DNA of 64,000 bases from NCBI GenBank assembly GCA_015075405.1, contig JABTUK010000003.1, positions 1,488,001-1,552,000 of the forward strand. Reading direction: 5' to 3'. Below the pieces are notes generated by a model, which was not told where the DNA came from, searched no databases, and worked only from the letters and a program-made list of their open reading frames with translations. Position numbers and translations under genes: made by a program. Shown here piece after piece: positions 17,510-26,495 of this stretch (position 1 is the stretch's first letter; each line of letters begins with the position of its first letter). This DNA comes from Anaerolineales bacterium (GTDB taxonomy: Bacteria > Chloroflexota > Anaerolineae > 4572-78 > J111).

Positions 17510-18682
17510 TTAAGTTTTGAAAGCGACCACCCATTTAGGTTTAGGTCGGGTTGCTTTGCGGCGTGAAGCCATGGCGGGTTCAGGGTCGGGAGCGGGGTCA
17601 AGCCAAAGGGCGGGCATACGGGGCCAACCACGGCGGAATTGTTGGCGTAACCAACTCCAACCGATTTTGAGATAACTCATGCCCCGGTCCCAGTGAGCAT
17701 CCACCCAGCGACGGAGCTTGAGGCGAACCACACCCACGCCAACACTGGTAAAGTGAAGCGTGGCCACGGCCAGAACCAGAAACAATCGTTCCAGAGCAGC
17801 GGGCGTATCCAAACGGCTGGCCTCGACCTGAAAGCCATTGGATTTGTCATCGAGGAAATTTTCTTCCAGGTCAAAGCGCAAGCCGTACTCGTCAAAGGTA
17901 GTCAAGTCGGTATACTCATCGCTGACCAGTAACCACGGGTCTTGGTTGGGTTGGTCCAGTTGGGCTAAGGCCAGGTGACACGGCCCTAAGGCCACCCCCA
18001 GGAGATGGACCCGGTGGTAGAAATGGGCGGCTCCTTTGGCGGGGAGCAGTTGCCCGACCGGGACCACCCGGCGGTCAGGGAAATGGATTAAGGTATCAGC
18101 CGTCAGCCGAACCCGGTAATGCCACTGCTGCCGCCGCAGCCACTGGAACAGTTCTTGGTGGACGAAGCCTCGGTCGGCCAGGAAAATGACCTCCAGACCG
18201 GTCGGCAGACAAGCCGCCGCTTGATCCAGCACCCCGACATAGTCAGCATAGCCGACGGTCGCGCTGGCATGCCGCAGCACCCGCCAGGCCAAAGGAATAG
18301 CTCGCCCCCGATAGATCAGGGATACCCGGATCAAAACGAAAGGACTGCCGTGCAACACCGATACATCCAAAGCCACATACACCCGTCCCCTGGGCGACCA
18401 AGCCGTCAGCGCGGCTTGCACCAGCGGCGCATACAAGGCTTGGACCCGAATTTGGGCATTGTCCACCCACCGCTGGAAGCGCCGGGTGTGACTGGCGGCT
18501 TGGTGGGCCTGGCTCTTGACCGCTTCGCCCCAACTCGATAAACTGGCCTTCTGGCTCCAACACAGACCTACCACCGCCCAAGCCAGGGTCACCAAGCGGC
18601 GAATATCGCCCCAAGCGGATCGAGGCAGATGGAGCAGAAAAGTTTGCATCAGGGTACAAAACATTTGATGACTATCCGTCAT
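17510..18682 (-). CDS. IS4-family DDE transposase
   Basis: The 390-residue transposase has DDE residues in VYVALDVSVLHG (first D), IFLADRGFVHQELF (second D) and the IS4 signature Y-x2-R-x3-E-x6-K in YGLRFDLEENFLDDKS, where the spacing is exact. It therefore looks catalytically complete. The stop codon lies inside the left terminal repeat. The ribosome site GGGAGGT (complement of 18692-18686) is 3 nt before the ATG and can pair with ACCTCCC just upstream, so translation is probably held down in read-through transcripts. It lies in the intergenic space between ppk1 and glk. Confidence 0.93.
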   Translation of the reverse strand: MTDSHQMFCTLMQTFLLHLPRSAWGDIRRLVTLAWAVVGLCWSQKASLSSWGEAVKSQAHQAASHTRRFQRWVDNAQIRVQALYAPLVQAALTAWSPRGRVYVALDVSVLHGSPFVLIRVSLIYRGRAIPLAWRVLRHASATVGYADYVGVLDQAAACLPTGLEVIFLADRGFVHQELFQWLRRQQWHYRVRLTADTLIHFPDRRVVPVGQLLPAKGAAHFYHRVHLLGVALGPCHLALAQLDQPNQDPWLLVSDEYTDLTTFDEYGLRFDLEENFLDDKSNGFQVEASRLDTPAALERLFLVLAVATLHFTSVGVGVVRLKLRRWVDAHWDRGMSYLKIGWSWLRQQFRRGWPRMPALWLDPAPDPEPAMASRRKATRPKPKWVVAFKT

Positions 18683-18685
18683 ATT

Positions 18686-18709
18686 ACCTCCCGAATTTCT
18701 CTGGGAGGT
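18686..18709 (-). promoter_or_regulatory. Hairpin sequestering the transposase ribosome site
   Basis: On the minus-strand transcript ACCTCCC (complement of 18703-18709) pairs perfectly over 7 bp with GGGAGGT (complement of 18686-18692), the Shine-Dalgarno sequence located 3 nt before the transposase ATG. The 10-nt loop gives a stable stem. Such sequestration is a known way for insertion sequences to limit expression from outside promoters. Confidence 0.65.
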
Positions 18710-18762
18710 TGTTTTACCGCAATCTTGGCTATTTATCCAGATTAAATTTGTCAGCCAAGCAG

Positions 18763-18811
18763 GGTAGCAGGTTAAAATTTTGCTACCCTGCTACTCTGCT
18801 ACTTTGCCCTC
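18763..18811. repeat. Right arm of a GTAGCAGG hairpin split by the IS
   Basis: The words GCTACCCTGCTACTCTGCTAC here are the reverse complement of GGGTAGCAAGTAGCAGGTAG at 17469-17488, on the other side of the IS. Removing the IS and one 9-bp duplicate restores one hairpin with a short loop (TTAAAATT), placed between ppk1 and glk. Confidence 0.7.
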
Positions 18812-18813
18812 TC

Positions 18814-20973
18814 CTACCTGCTTTTGGCTCTGGTCATAAATTCGATCTGGCTGTCGCGGGCTTTTTCATGTTTGTCGGGAAAAAGCTGGACGTAGCTGCC
18901 ATCGGCTTGCAGCAGCCGGGCGTTGACATTATCGGCCAGAGAGATATCGAGAATGTCAATCAACTCTTGTTTAAGGGTAGGGTCTTCAATTGGAAATAGG
19001 GTTTCGATGCGCCGGTCCAGGTTACGGGGCATGAGGTCGGCGGAGCCGAGATAGATGTCGGGGTTGCCGCCGTTGTGGAAATAATAAATGCGGGAGTGTT
19101 CCAAAAAGCGGCCGACGATGCTGGTGACGCGAATGTTCTCGCTCAGATGGGGGATGCCGGGGCGCAGGCCGCAAATCCCTCGCGCCAGCAGGTCAATCTT
19201 AACCCCGGCCAGCGAGGCCCGATAAAGCTGGCGAATGAAGGGTGGGTCAATTAGCGAATTCATTTTAAAAATAAGCCGGGCCGGCGCGCCTTTGTTAGCC
19301 CATTTGATTTCCCGGTCAATCAAGGCGGCAAACCGTTTTCGCAGATTAAAAGGGGCGACCAGAAACTTCTGGTAATCTTCCTTATTGGAATAGCCGGTCA
19401 GGGCGTTGAACAAATCAGAGGCATCGGCGCCGAACTCCGGTTTGCAGGTAAAAAAGCCGAGATCGGTGTAAACGTTGGCGGTAACGGCATTGTAGTTGCC
19501 TGTAGAAAGGTGGACATAACGGCGAATGCCGCCGCTCTCGCGGCGAATAACCAGGCAAATTTTGGTATGAGTTTTGAGGCTCATAAAACCGTAAACCACG
19601 TGGACGCCCACGCGTTCCAGTGTTTTGGCCCAGCCAATATTGCTTTCCTCGTCAAAGCGGGCTTTTAACTCCACCAGGGCAGAAACTTGTTTGCCGTATT
19701 CGGTGGCCTCAAGCAGGGCATCAACCACAGGCGAGTTACTGCCGGCGCGATAAAGGGTTTGTTTGATGGCCACCACTTTAGGGTCGCGGGCAGCCGCCCG
19801 CAGAAAATCAATCACGGGCACGAATGAATCATAGGGGTGGTGGAGCAGAATATCACCTTCGCGAATCACATCGAAAATTTCCGAGCGGTTCTCCAATTGG
19901 CGCAGCCGGGGAGGAATGATGGGAGTGTAGGGCGGGTCTTTCAAATCGGGCCGGTCAATTTTGGTCAGGCTCATCAGGCCGCTCAGACCCAAAGGGCCTT
20001 TGCTTTCATAGATATCTTCGGGGCCGACATTAAGATTCTTGGCTAACAACTCGCGGATATGTTTGGGCATATCGGCGGCAACGGTAAAGCGGACCACAAA
20101 ACCAAAGCGCCGCCGGCGCACCGTTGCCTCAATCGCTTCCAGCAGGTCGTCGGCTTCGTTGCCTTCAATTTCCATATCGGCATTGCGGGTGATGCGGAAT
20201 TGGTGATGTTCAACAGCTTCGTGGCCGGGAAAAAGGTCGGCCAGGTTGTGGGCAATCAAATCTTCGAGCCAGACAAAGTGATGCGTGCGCGGACTGTCAC
20301 CCCGCAGCCGTTTTACCGGAACCAGCCGAGGCAGGGTATTGGGTACTTTGATCCGGGCAAAGTATTCGGCCCCGGTTTCCGGGTTGCGGACCAGCACGGC
20401 CAGATTGAGGCTGAGGCTGGAGATATGGGGGAAAGGCCGGCCGGGGTCAAAGGCCAGAGGGGTTAAAACCGGAAAAATCTCGTTTTTGAAGTATTCATCA
20501 ATGCCTTGCTGTTGACTTTTGACCAGCTTAGTGTAACTGTGAATATAGACGCCCGCTTCGGCCAATTTAGAACGGATATTGCGATAACAGCGGTGGGCTA
20601 CCTTCAAATTAGCTCGCACTTTTTTACGAATAGCGGCGAGTTGTTCTCGGGGGGGGATGCCGTCCGCCGGTACATCGGTGACAGCGGCGGCTACCTGTTG
20701 CATCAGGCCGGCCACCCGCACCATAAAAAACTCATCCATGTTAGAGCTATAAATAGCCAGAAATTTAGCACGCTCGAGGAGAGGGTTGCTCTCGTCCTGG
20801 GCTTCGGCCAGAACACGCTGGTTAAATTCCAGCAGGCTTAATTCGCGGTTGATATAAACCGCCGGGTCGTGTAAATCATAGGCTGAAATTTTTGGCTCAA
20901 CATGGGCCTCAACGGTGGTGATGGTCGCCGGAACAAGTTGAACAGCTAAGGTTTCTTCCATGGTCGCCTCCAA
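18814..20973 (-). CDS. ppk1: Polyphosphate kinase 1
   Basis: PPK1 reversibly builds inorganic polyphosphate from ATP. The 719-residue length and all family marks fit: the N-terminal NRELSLLEFNQRVLAEA, the FMVRVAGLMQQV region, and two phospholipase-D-like halves carrying the catalytic histidine motifs in LKTHTKICLV and YVHLSTGNYN. C-terminal IYLGSADLMPRNLDRR completes the ATP site. The start at 20973 could be shifted to MEETLAVQ three residues later. It is transcribed alone; downstream lies the IS-disrupted hairpin before glk, so ppk1 and glk may once have been closer neighbours. Confidence 0.95.
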   Translation of the reverse strand: MEATMEETLAVQLVPATITTVEAHVEPKISAYDLHDPAVYINRELSLLEFNQRVLAEAQDESNPLLERAKFLAIYSSNMDEFFMVRVAGLMQQVAAAVTDVPADGIPPREQLAAIRKKVRANLKVAHRCYRNIRSKLAEAGVYIHSYTKLVKSQQQGIDEYFKNEIFPVLTPLAFDPGRPFPHISSLSLNLAVLVRNPETGAEYFARIKVPNTLPRLVPVKRLRGDSPRTHHFVWLEDLIAHNLADLFPGHEAVEHHQFRITRNADMEIEGNEADDLLEAIEATVRRRRFGFVVRFTVAADMPKHIRELLAKNLNVGPEDIYESKGPLGLSGLMSLTKIDRPDLKDPPYTPIIPPRLRQLENRSEIFDVIREGDILLHHPYDSFVPVIDFLRAAARDPKVVAIKQTLYRAGSNSPVVDALLEATEYGKQVSALVELKARFDEESNIGWAKTLERVGVHVVYGFMSLKTHTKICLVIRRESGGIRRYVHLSTGNYNAVTANVYTDLGFFTCKPEFGADASDLFNALTGYSNKEDYQKFLVAPFNLRKRFAALIDREIKWANKGAPARLIFKMNSLIDPPFIRQLYRASLAGVKIDLLARGICGLRPGIPHLSENIRVTSIVGRFLEHSRIYYFHNGGNPDIYLGSADLMPRNLDRRIETLFPIEDPTLKQELIDILDISLADNVNARLLQADGSYVQLFPDKHEKARDSQIEFMTRAKSR

Positions 20974-21162
20974 TACCCGCTAAATTTCAGCTTTAGAGAT
21001 GGACTACCCGCATAGTACGCTAGATGAGCTAAGGAGTCAAAAACAAAAATGCCAGCTAAAAAAGAATCCTGCCTAACTCAAAAGCAAAGTTGGCAGGACT
21101 TTAATGGAGTTAACTCATATCCTTTTCGTGGGCTTAAATTAAGTTCAGTGGATCACCATTTA

Positions 21163-21221
21163 GAGGAGTGAGGCACGCCTACGTGCCGAGCGGAGCCGCA
21201 CCTGGGGGTGCTTGGCTCCTC
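21163..21221. repeat. Branched palindromic element
   Basis: A 59-bp unit folds into a closing stem GAGGAG/CTCCTC (21163-21168 with 21216-21221) holding two hairpins: GGCACG-CCTA-CGTGCC (21172-21187) and GCACC-TGGG-GGTGC (21198-21211). An alternative pairs GGAGCC (21192-21197) with GGCTCC (21214-21219). It lies after the stop of the response regulator and may also terminate its transcript. Confidence 0.6.
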
Positions 21222-21261
21222 AATTCGTGATTTGCTGAAATTAGGAAACGAGGAAAGCGGG

Positions 21262-21624
21262 TTATTGGGTATAGCTTTTTACTTTCTCAATCAAATCGGT
21301 CAGGATCAAACTTTTTGAGACAAGTTCGGCAGCGCCGGCCTCCAGCGCCCGCTTGGCCTGATCTCCCTTGACGTAGGCCGACAAAACTAAAATGGGAATA
21401 TGTTGGGTGGCCTGATTTTGTTTCAAATGCCAGATGGCCGTAGCGCCATCCATGCCGGGCATCATCAAATCCATAATGATCAGCGCCGGTTGGTGTTCCG
21501 TGCTCATTTCAACCCCTGTTTGGCCATCGCCGGCTTCCAGCACCCGAAAGCCAGCGCGGGTTAGGGCCAAACGCAAAAGCATCAATTGGGTCGGCTCGTC
21601 GTCTACACAGAGAATAGTTTTCAT
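21262..21624 (-). CDS. CheY-like single-domain response regulator
   Basis: The 120-residue protein is a lone receiver domain. The acidic pair is in CVDDEPTQL, the phospho-acceptor Asp is in LIIMDLMMPGMDG (about residue 52), the switch Ser is in ILVLSAYVKG and the conserved Lys is in LVSKSL. It has no output domain, so it must act by binding a partner or by passing phosphate. No kinase gene is adjacent; the nearest neighbour is a divergent Ser/Thr kinase. The start at 21624 follows a weak GGAGC-type site. Confidence 0.9.
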   Translation of the reverse strand: MKTILCVDDEPTQLMLLRLALTRAGFRVLEAGDGQTGVEMSTEHQPALIIMDLMMPGMDGATAIWHLKQNQATQHIPILVLSAYVKGDQAKRALEAGAAELVSKSLILTDLIEKVKSYTQ

Positions 21625-21720
21625 CTTGAATAAGTGCTCCGCTTAATAAGCTAAAAATTGCTACAGCTTTGATTATAGCATTAAAAAGCAAACCCACAAG
21701 AGGGAATTTATTACTTATGG

Positions 21721-21750
21721 TTGACGTAAAAGAGTGGGATATAGTATAAT
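21721..21750 (+). promoter_or_regulatory. Promoter P1 of the kinase cluster
   Basis: TTGACG (21721-21726), an 18-bp spacer and TATAAT (21745-21750) match a sigma-70 promoter. It reads toward the Ser/Thr kinase start at 21867. Confidence 0.6.
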
Positions 21751-21796
21751 TTCTACACAAATTCTGTAAAAATAATGTCTTGGTACTTGTATCTGG

Positions 21797-21825
21797 TTGC
21801 ATTTCCAGAGCGGAGTAGTTATAAT
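21797..21825 (+). promoter_or_regulatory. Promoter P2 of the kinase cluster
   Basis: TTGCAT (21797-21802), a 17-bp spacer and TATAAT (21820-21825) form a second sigma-70-like promoter 75 bp downstream of P1, closer to the GTG start at 21867. Confidence 0.6.
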
Positions 21826-21866
21826 TAAGGGAATGAGCGTTTTTGGCGTGCTAACAGGAGAAAACT

Positions 21867-23990
21867 GTGATATTTGAAACGCAACGTTTAGAAGGTTCCG
21901 AACCCCCCAAAAAACCTCAAAATGCAAGCAATGATTACGACGAAAGCAAGCTGCCCCGTGGCGCTGTGCTACAAAAGCGTTACGAAATTCTCCAGGTTCT
22001 GGGAGAAGGCGGTATGGGGGCGGTTTACCTGGCTCGGGACTTGCGCTTTTCGGTGGTCCGAAAATGCGCTATCAAAGAGATGTTTAGTTCAGCGCCCGAT
22101 CCTCAATTGCGCAATTTAACGCGAGAGAGTTTTGAACGCGAAGCTAATCTATTGGTGCAACTGGATCACCCCGGCATCCCTAAAGTTTCTGACTTCTTTA
22201 CCGAGACTGTCCGTTACTATCTGGTTATGGATTATGTTGAGGGCGAGGACCTGGAAAATGTGCTTGAAAATACCCAGGGCATGCTCAAAGAGGATATCGT
22301 TCTAGATTGGGCTATCCAGATTTGCGATGTGCTGGTTTATCTGCATAACCAAACCCCACCTATTATTTTTAGAGACCTCAAGCCCTCCAATGTAATGCTG
22401 CGCAAAAACAGCAATAGGGTGGCGCTGATTGATTTTGGTATTGCCAAAGCGGTGGATGCGACTCAAAAAAAGGGGACCATGATTGGGACCGAAGGTTACT
22501 CTCCCCCGGAGCAGTACCGGGGGGTAGCCAGTCCGCGTGGTGATGTTTATGCTTTGGGGGCCACGCTGCATCACCTGTTAACCAAACGAGACCCTCGCCT
22601 CGAACCGCCTTTTACCTTCCACGAAGAACCGGCGCGTTTATTAAACCCTTCCCTTTCAGAAGAAACCAATGCCGTTATCATGAAGGCTTTGGAGTATGAC
22701 CTGGAAAAACGGTATCAGTCGGCCCAGGCCCTTAAAGATGCCCTGGTAGCCGCATTAAAGAAGGATAAATCGCTTATTGCGCCTAACCCCAGCGCCGCAA
22801 CCCAGGTTTTGCCGCCCAGTGCGCCAGCCCATACCAACATCCTGAGCGGCCAGCCACCCGTGCCGCCGCCGTATCAGCCCACCCAGCCCCCTCCTCCGGT
22901 ACAGTACCCCCCTTACCCTCCGCAGCCTTATCCGGCCCAATACCCGGCCTATCCGCCCCAGTATCCGCCTGGCTATCCTCAACCCCCAATGCCCGGTATT
23001 ATGACAGGGGAGCCAGATACGGAACTGAGCGACTCGATCTTGCCCATCTGGAAATTTAAGTGTGAAGATGAGATTCGCTCATCGCCGGTGGCTGATAAAA
23101 CAACGCTTTACGTCGGCGTTTACGACAACAATCTTTATGCCCTTGATTTGAAAAGCGGCCAATTTAAATGGAAATATCCCACCGAAGGGGGTATTGCCGC
23201 CAAACCTTTTGTCTACAATGACCGGGTTATTATCGGTTCTGAAGATAGAGTAGCCTATGCTATTTCTACAGGAGGGCGGCTTATCTGGACCTGCCCCACC
23301 GAGGGACGAATCCGGTCATCGGCCCGGGTTGAATTTGAGCATGCCTTTTTCGGGTCTGATGACCACCGTCTTTATGCAGTCAATGCCCAAACAGGCCGGG
23401 TCATCTGGCGGTTTGAGTCTATGGGGCCAATCCGTTCCAGCCCAACCCTGGGCGATGAACTGGTTTATGTGGGTTCCGAAGATGGCTATGTTTATGCGGT
23501 TGATCTGTCCTCGGGGACGCATCGCTGGAAATTCAGATCGAACCGGAATGTCACTTCCAGCCCGGCCCTGTTTAGAGAAATGATTGTTGTCGGCTCGCAA
23601 GACTGGAATATTTATGGCCTTGATGCCAAAACGGGTTACTCTATTTGGCAGGTCAGAACCGGTCAGGCTGTTATTTCCAGCCCCGTCATTTTTGATGAAA
23701 TCGCCTATATTGGCTCGACCGATAAATATGTCTACGCTATTGACCTAAGAAATGGCCGGGTGCAGTGGAAGTTCAACGCCGGCTCGCCGGTGGTTTCTAC
23801 CCCCGCTGTAACTGATGAGGCTGTTTATTTTGGAACCATGGGTGGCGAGCTTGTAAGCATTAATCGCCGGGACCGAAAGGTGCGGTGGAGGTTCAAAACG
23901 GGCGGGCCGATTCCTTCCTCGCCGCTGGTGTTTGATGGTATTGTTTACATTGGTTCTACCGATCACCACCTTTATGCCTTGCCTGCTTGA
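21867..23990 (+). CDS. Ser/Thr protein kinase with PQQ-type beta-propeller
   Basis: A Hanks-type kinase domain (about 33-290) carries the P-loop LGEGGMGAVYLA, the ATP lysine in CAIKEMF, the catalytic FRDLKPSNV (the usual HRD has become FRD) and DFG in LIDFGIAK. A Pro/Tyr-rich linker (about 300-390) leads to seven or so PQQ-type blades (about 395-707), each with the pattern YALDLKSG-x-x-x-W-x-[FY]. No membrane helix is present, so the kinase and its sensor propeller are cytoplasmic. The GTG start has AGGAG 6 nt before it. It heads a same-strand cluster with PP2C phosphatase, J/VWA and FHA genes; the phosphatase probably opposes it and the FHA protein may read its phosphothreonines. Confidence 0.9.
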   Translation: MIFETQRLEGSEPPKKPQNASNDYDESKLPRGAVLQKRYEILQVLGEGGMGAVYLARDLRFSVVRKCAIKEMFSSAPDPQLRNLTRESFEREANLLVQLDHPGIPKVSDFFTETVRYYLVMDYVEGEDLENVLENTQGMLKEDIVLDWAIQICDVLVYLHNQTPPIIFRDLKPSNVMLRKNSNRVALIDFGIAKAVDATQKKGTMIGTEGYSPPEQYRGVASPRGDVYALGATLHHLLTKRDPRLEPPFTFHEEPARLLNPSLSEETNAVIMKALEYDLEKRYQSAQALKDALVAALKKDKSLIAPNPSAATQVLPPSAPAHTNILSGQPPVPPPYQPTQPPPPVQYPPYPPQPYPAQYPAYPPQYPPGYPQPPMPGIMTGEPDTELSDSILPIWKFKCEDEIRSSPVADKTTLYVGVYDNNLYALDLKSGQFKWKYPTEGGIAAKPFVYNDRVIIGSEDRVAYAISTGGRLIWTCPTEGRIRSSARVEFEHAFFGSDDHRLYAVNAQTGRVIWRFESMGPIRSSPTLGDELVYVGSEDGYVYAVDLSSGTHRWKFRSNRNVTSSPALFREMIVVGSQDWNIYGLDAKTGYSIWQVRTGQAVISSPVIFDEIAYIGSTDKYVYAIDLRNGRVQWKFNAGSPVVSTPAVTDEAVYFGTMGGELVSINRRDRKVRWRFKTGGPIPSSPLVFDGIVYIGSTDHHLYALPA

Positions 23991-24053
23991 GCCAATATAG
24001 TACCCTGACCCAATTTTAGACTTGATACCCGGTAGGATTGGAGCTTATAACGC

Positions 24054-24950
24054 ATGAATTTCCTGCAACGCCTCTTGTCACAGCCAAAAGCTGAAACGCC
24101 CCCCCCAAGACAGGCGGCGGATAAAAATTCCGGTCAAGAAACTAATCTCGCCAAAAGCCTGAGCCAGCTTACACCCGGATTGCATGTAGGCAAACTTTCA
24201 GATATTGGTCAGGTTCGAGAACGCAACGAAGACTCGCTTTATGCCATTCAATCGCTACTGCAACACGATGATGGACAGGAATGGTTTGGCTTGTTTATGG
24301 TAGCGGATGGTATGGGCGGCCATCAAAAAGGTGAAGTCGCCAGTTCACTGGCCGTGCGTACCGCCGCCGAATGTATCTTAAAAGATATTTATTTGTCTTA
24401 TCTGGCCAATAACAATCAGGGTGCGGCCAACCGGCCTATCAACGAAGTATTGATAGCCGCCGTAGAAAAAGCCAATACGGTGGTTCAAGACGCCATACCT
24501 GATGGCGGGACCACCTTGACCGTCGCCCTGGTAATGGGAAACAGCGCCTATATTGCTCATGTGGGCGACAGTCGGGTATACTGGTTTAATCAGGGCACTT
24601 TGAAGCAAGTCACCAAAGACCATTCTCTGGTTCAACGCCTGGTAGAGTTGGGGCAGGAAACCGCCGAAGGCGCGCTCACTCACCCCCAGCGCAATGTCTT
24701 GTACCGGGCTATTGGACAGGGCACGGCCATGGAAGTGGATATTTACGTGCAGCATTTGCCGCCGGGCAGTTCACTGCTGCTGTGCAGCGATGGTTTGTGG
24801 GGACCGGTGAAAAATGAGTTACTGCGTGAAATTATCAGCACTTCGGGTACTCCCCAGGAAGCTTGCCAGCGTTTAATTACAGCCGCCAACAAAAATGGCG
24901 GCGATGACAATATCACCGCGGTGATGGTTTCAGTCGGTATTGAAAACTAG
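24054..24950 (+). CDS. PP2C-family Ser/Thr phosphatase
   Basis: The 298-residue protein has the metal-dependent phosphatase motifs in order: RERNEDSL (Asp/Asn metal region), VADGMGGHQKGEVAS with the two metal ligands, GGTTLTVAL, AHVGDSRVYWF, LLLCSDGLWG and the final GGDDNITAVMV. The N-terminal 40 residues are polar and probably flexible. No membrane helix follows, so it is cytoplasmic. It lies 63 bp after the kinase stop and 63 bp before the J/VWA gene. Pairing of PP2C with a Hanks kinase is a standard arrangement for reversible phosphorylation. Confidence 0.93.
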   Translation: MNFLQRLLSQPKAETPPPRQAADKNSGQETNLAKSLSQLTPGLHVGKLSDIGQVRERNEDSLYAIQSLLQHDDGQEWFGLFMVADGMGGHQKGEVASSLAVRTAAECILKDIYLSYLANNNQGAANRPINEVLIAAVEKANTVVQDAIPDGGTTLTVALVMGNSAYIAHVGDSRVYWFNQGTLKQVTKDHSLVQRLVELGQETAEGALTHPQRNVLYRAIGQGTAMEVDIYVQHLPPGSSLLLCSDGLWGPVKNELLREIISTSGTPQEACQRLITAANKNGGDDNITAVMVSVGIEN

Positions 24951-25013
24951 CTATCTTAAACCACCTTATCCTGTACTCTGGTTTTCTACAGGAAAGCAGG
25001 GAGAGCAACCCTG

Positions 25014-26495
25014 ATGCGAACCGATAAAAATTACTACGAAATTCTCAAAGTCGAGACTACGGCTTCCGAAGATCAGATTCGCAAGATGTATCGGTCCTTG
25101 GTGCGGGAGTATCACCCCGACACCAGCAAAAATCCGGCGGCTGTTGAGATATTTCAAGAAGTACAGGAAGCTTATGAAGTTTTAGGCGACCCGGAGCAGC
25201 GCCGCATTTATGACCGCCTGCGCGAATCGGAAGGGTTGGACAAATCTTCAGCCATCAGTTTACGCGCCACCCTCAGCCACAAAGCGCTACTGACCAATGT
25301 CGAAGAGCAAGCCTTTTACATTTTACTGGATGTTACCCCCGCCTCAGATTTACCTACGGCCCGCCTACCTTTGAATATTTGCTTGGTGCTTGACCGCAGC
25401 ACTTCGATGCAGGGCATGCGGCTGCAGCAGGTTAAAGAAGGAACGCGCCAGATTATTGACCGGCTCAACCCCGACGACTCCCTGAGCCTGGTGGTCTTCA
25501 GCGACCGGGCCGAGGTGATTTTGCCCAGCCAAAAAGGTGTGGATAAAGCCATGGCCAAATCTATTGCCAGCACCATCCAACCGAGCGGCGGGACTGAGAT
25601 GTTGCAGGGTCTCTCGGCCGGCTTGCAGGAGTTGGAGCGCAATCGAACCAAGGAGTCAGTTAACCACCTCATTTTGCTAACCGACGGCCAGACTTACGGC
25701 GATGAGGCCGGTTGCCTGGAAAAAGCCGAGTGGGCCGGGCATCATCAAATCAGCCTCAGCACCATGGGCATCGGCTCGGATTGGAATGAAAATCTGCTCG
25801 ATCAAATGGCAACTTTATCGGGGGGAACTTCGGTTTATATTGATTCACCCCGCAAGGTGGTGGATGTTTTTAAGGCCACCATTCGCAACCTGAGCACGGT
25901 TGTGGCCCGCGAATTAACCATGAGCGTCAATACTTCGAGCGGTGTAACTTTGAAAGAGGCTTTCCAGGTGACGCCTCATATCCAGCGTCTTGATTTGCGG
26001 GCCGATAAAACGGTGTTAGGACCGTTAGGCACCGGCAGCGGCAAAACATTGCTGATGGAGTTCCGCGTCCGCTCAGAAGCTACACCGGGTCAAAAGCGGC
26101 TGATGCGTTTAACCGTTGATGGCGATGTGCCGGGCCAGGCTAACCGCAGAAGTTGGGAGTGGGTAGACATAGTGGGCGAATTTGTGACCGCAGCCGAAGG
26201 CAATATAGAAATCCCCCCGACCATTGTGACGGCGCTGGGCAAATTAGCCATCTTTAAAATGCAAGAAAAAGCCATGGTTGACCTGGAAAATGGGCAAATT
26301 AGCGCCGCCACCCAGCGCCTGGAAACGATGGCCACGCGCCTGCTCAATCTCGGTGAAACCGACCTGGCCCGCGCCGCTCTACTCGAGGCCGGCCGGTTAG
26401 CCCGGACCGGTGACCTATCCGCCGAAGGTCGGAAGAAGATTCGCTACGGCACACGCAGCCTGTCAATTTTGCCAAAGGAGATACATCGTGATTAA
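25014..26495 (+). CDS. J-domain and von Willebrand factor A protein
   Basis: The first 70 residues form a DnaJ J domain with the Hsp70-activating HPD in REYHPDTSKN. A VWA domain (about 115-300) follows with a complete MIDAS metal site: D-R-S-T-S in LVLDRSTSMQG, the Thr in GGTEML and the Asp in LTDGQTYGD. A C-terminal beta region and a helical tail (LENGQISAATQRLETM) follow, as in VWA proteins of the TerY/YfbK type. The J domain at the N-terminus is unusual and suggests recruitment of DnaK to a metal-dependent protein complex. It overlaps the next gene by 8 nt, so it is co-translated with the FHA protein. Confidence 0.9.
   Translation: MRTDKNYYEILKVETTASEDQIRKMYRSLVREYHPDTSKNPAAVEIFQEVQEAYEVLGDPEQRRIYDRLRESEGLDKSSAISLRATLSHKALLTNVEEQAFYILLDVTPASDLPTARLPLNICLVLDRSTSMQGMRLQQVKEGTRQIIDRLNPDDSLSLVVFSDRAEVILPSQKGVDKAMAKSIASTIQPSGGTEMLQGLSAGLQELERNRTKESVNHLILLTDGQTYGDEAGCLEKAEWAGHHQISLSTMGIGSDWNENLLDQMATLSGGTSVYIDSPRKVVDVFKATIRNLSTVVARELTMSVNTSSGVTLKEAFQVTPHIQRLDLRADKTVLGPLGTGSGKTLLMEFRVRSEATPGQKRLMRLTVDGDVPGQANRRSWEWVDIVGEFVTAAEGNIEIPPTIVTALGKLAIFKMQEKAMVDLENGQISAATQRLETMATRLLNLGETDLARAALLEAGRLARTGDLSAEGRKKIRYGTRSLSILPKEIHRD

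Larger units (their letters stand above)
17493..18762 (-). mobile_element. IS4-family insertion sequence, complete, 1270 bp
   Basis: Terminal inverted repeats of 21 bp (17493-17513 and the complement of 18742-18762) match at 19 of 21 positions and share TTGGC[CT]GACAAATTTAA. They are flanked by the identical 9-bp sequence GGTAGCAGG at 17484-17492 and 18763-18771, read as a target-site duplication; 9-12 bp is usual for IS4. The single transposase gene fills the element. The flanks are the two arms of a GTAGCAGG hairpin repeat, so part of the 9-bp match could be coincidence within that repeat. The intact frame and matching ends suggest recent insertion. Confidence 0.85.
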
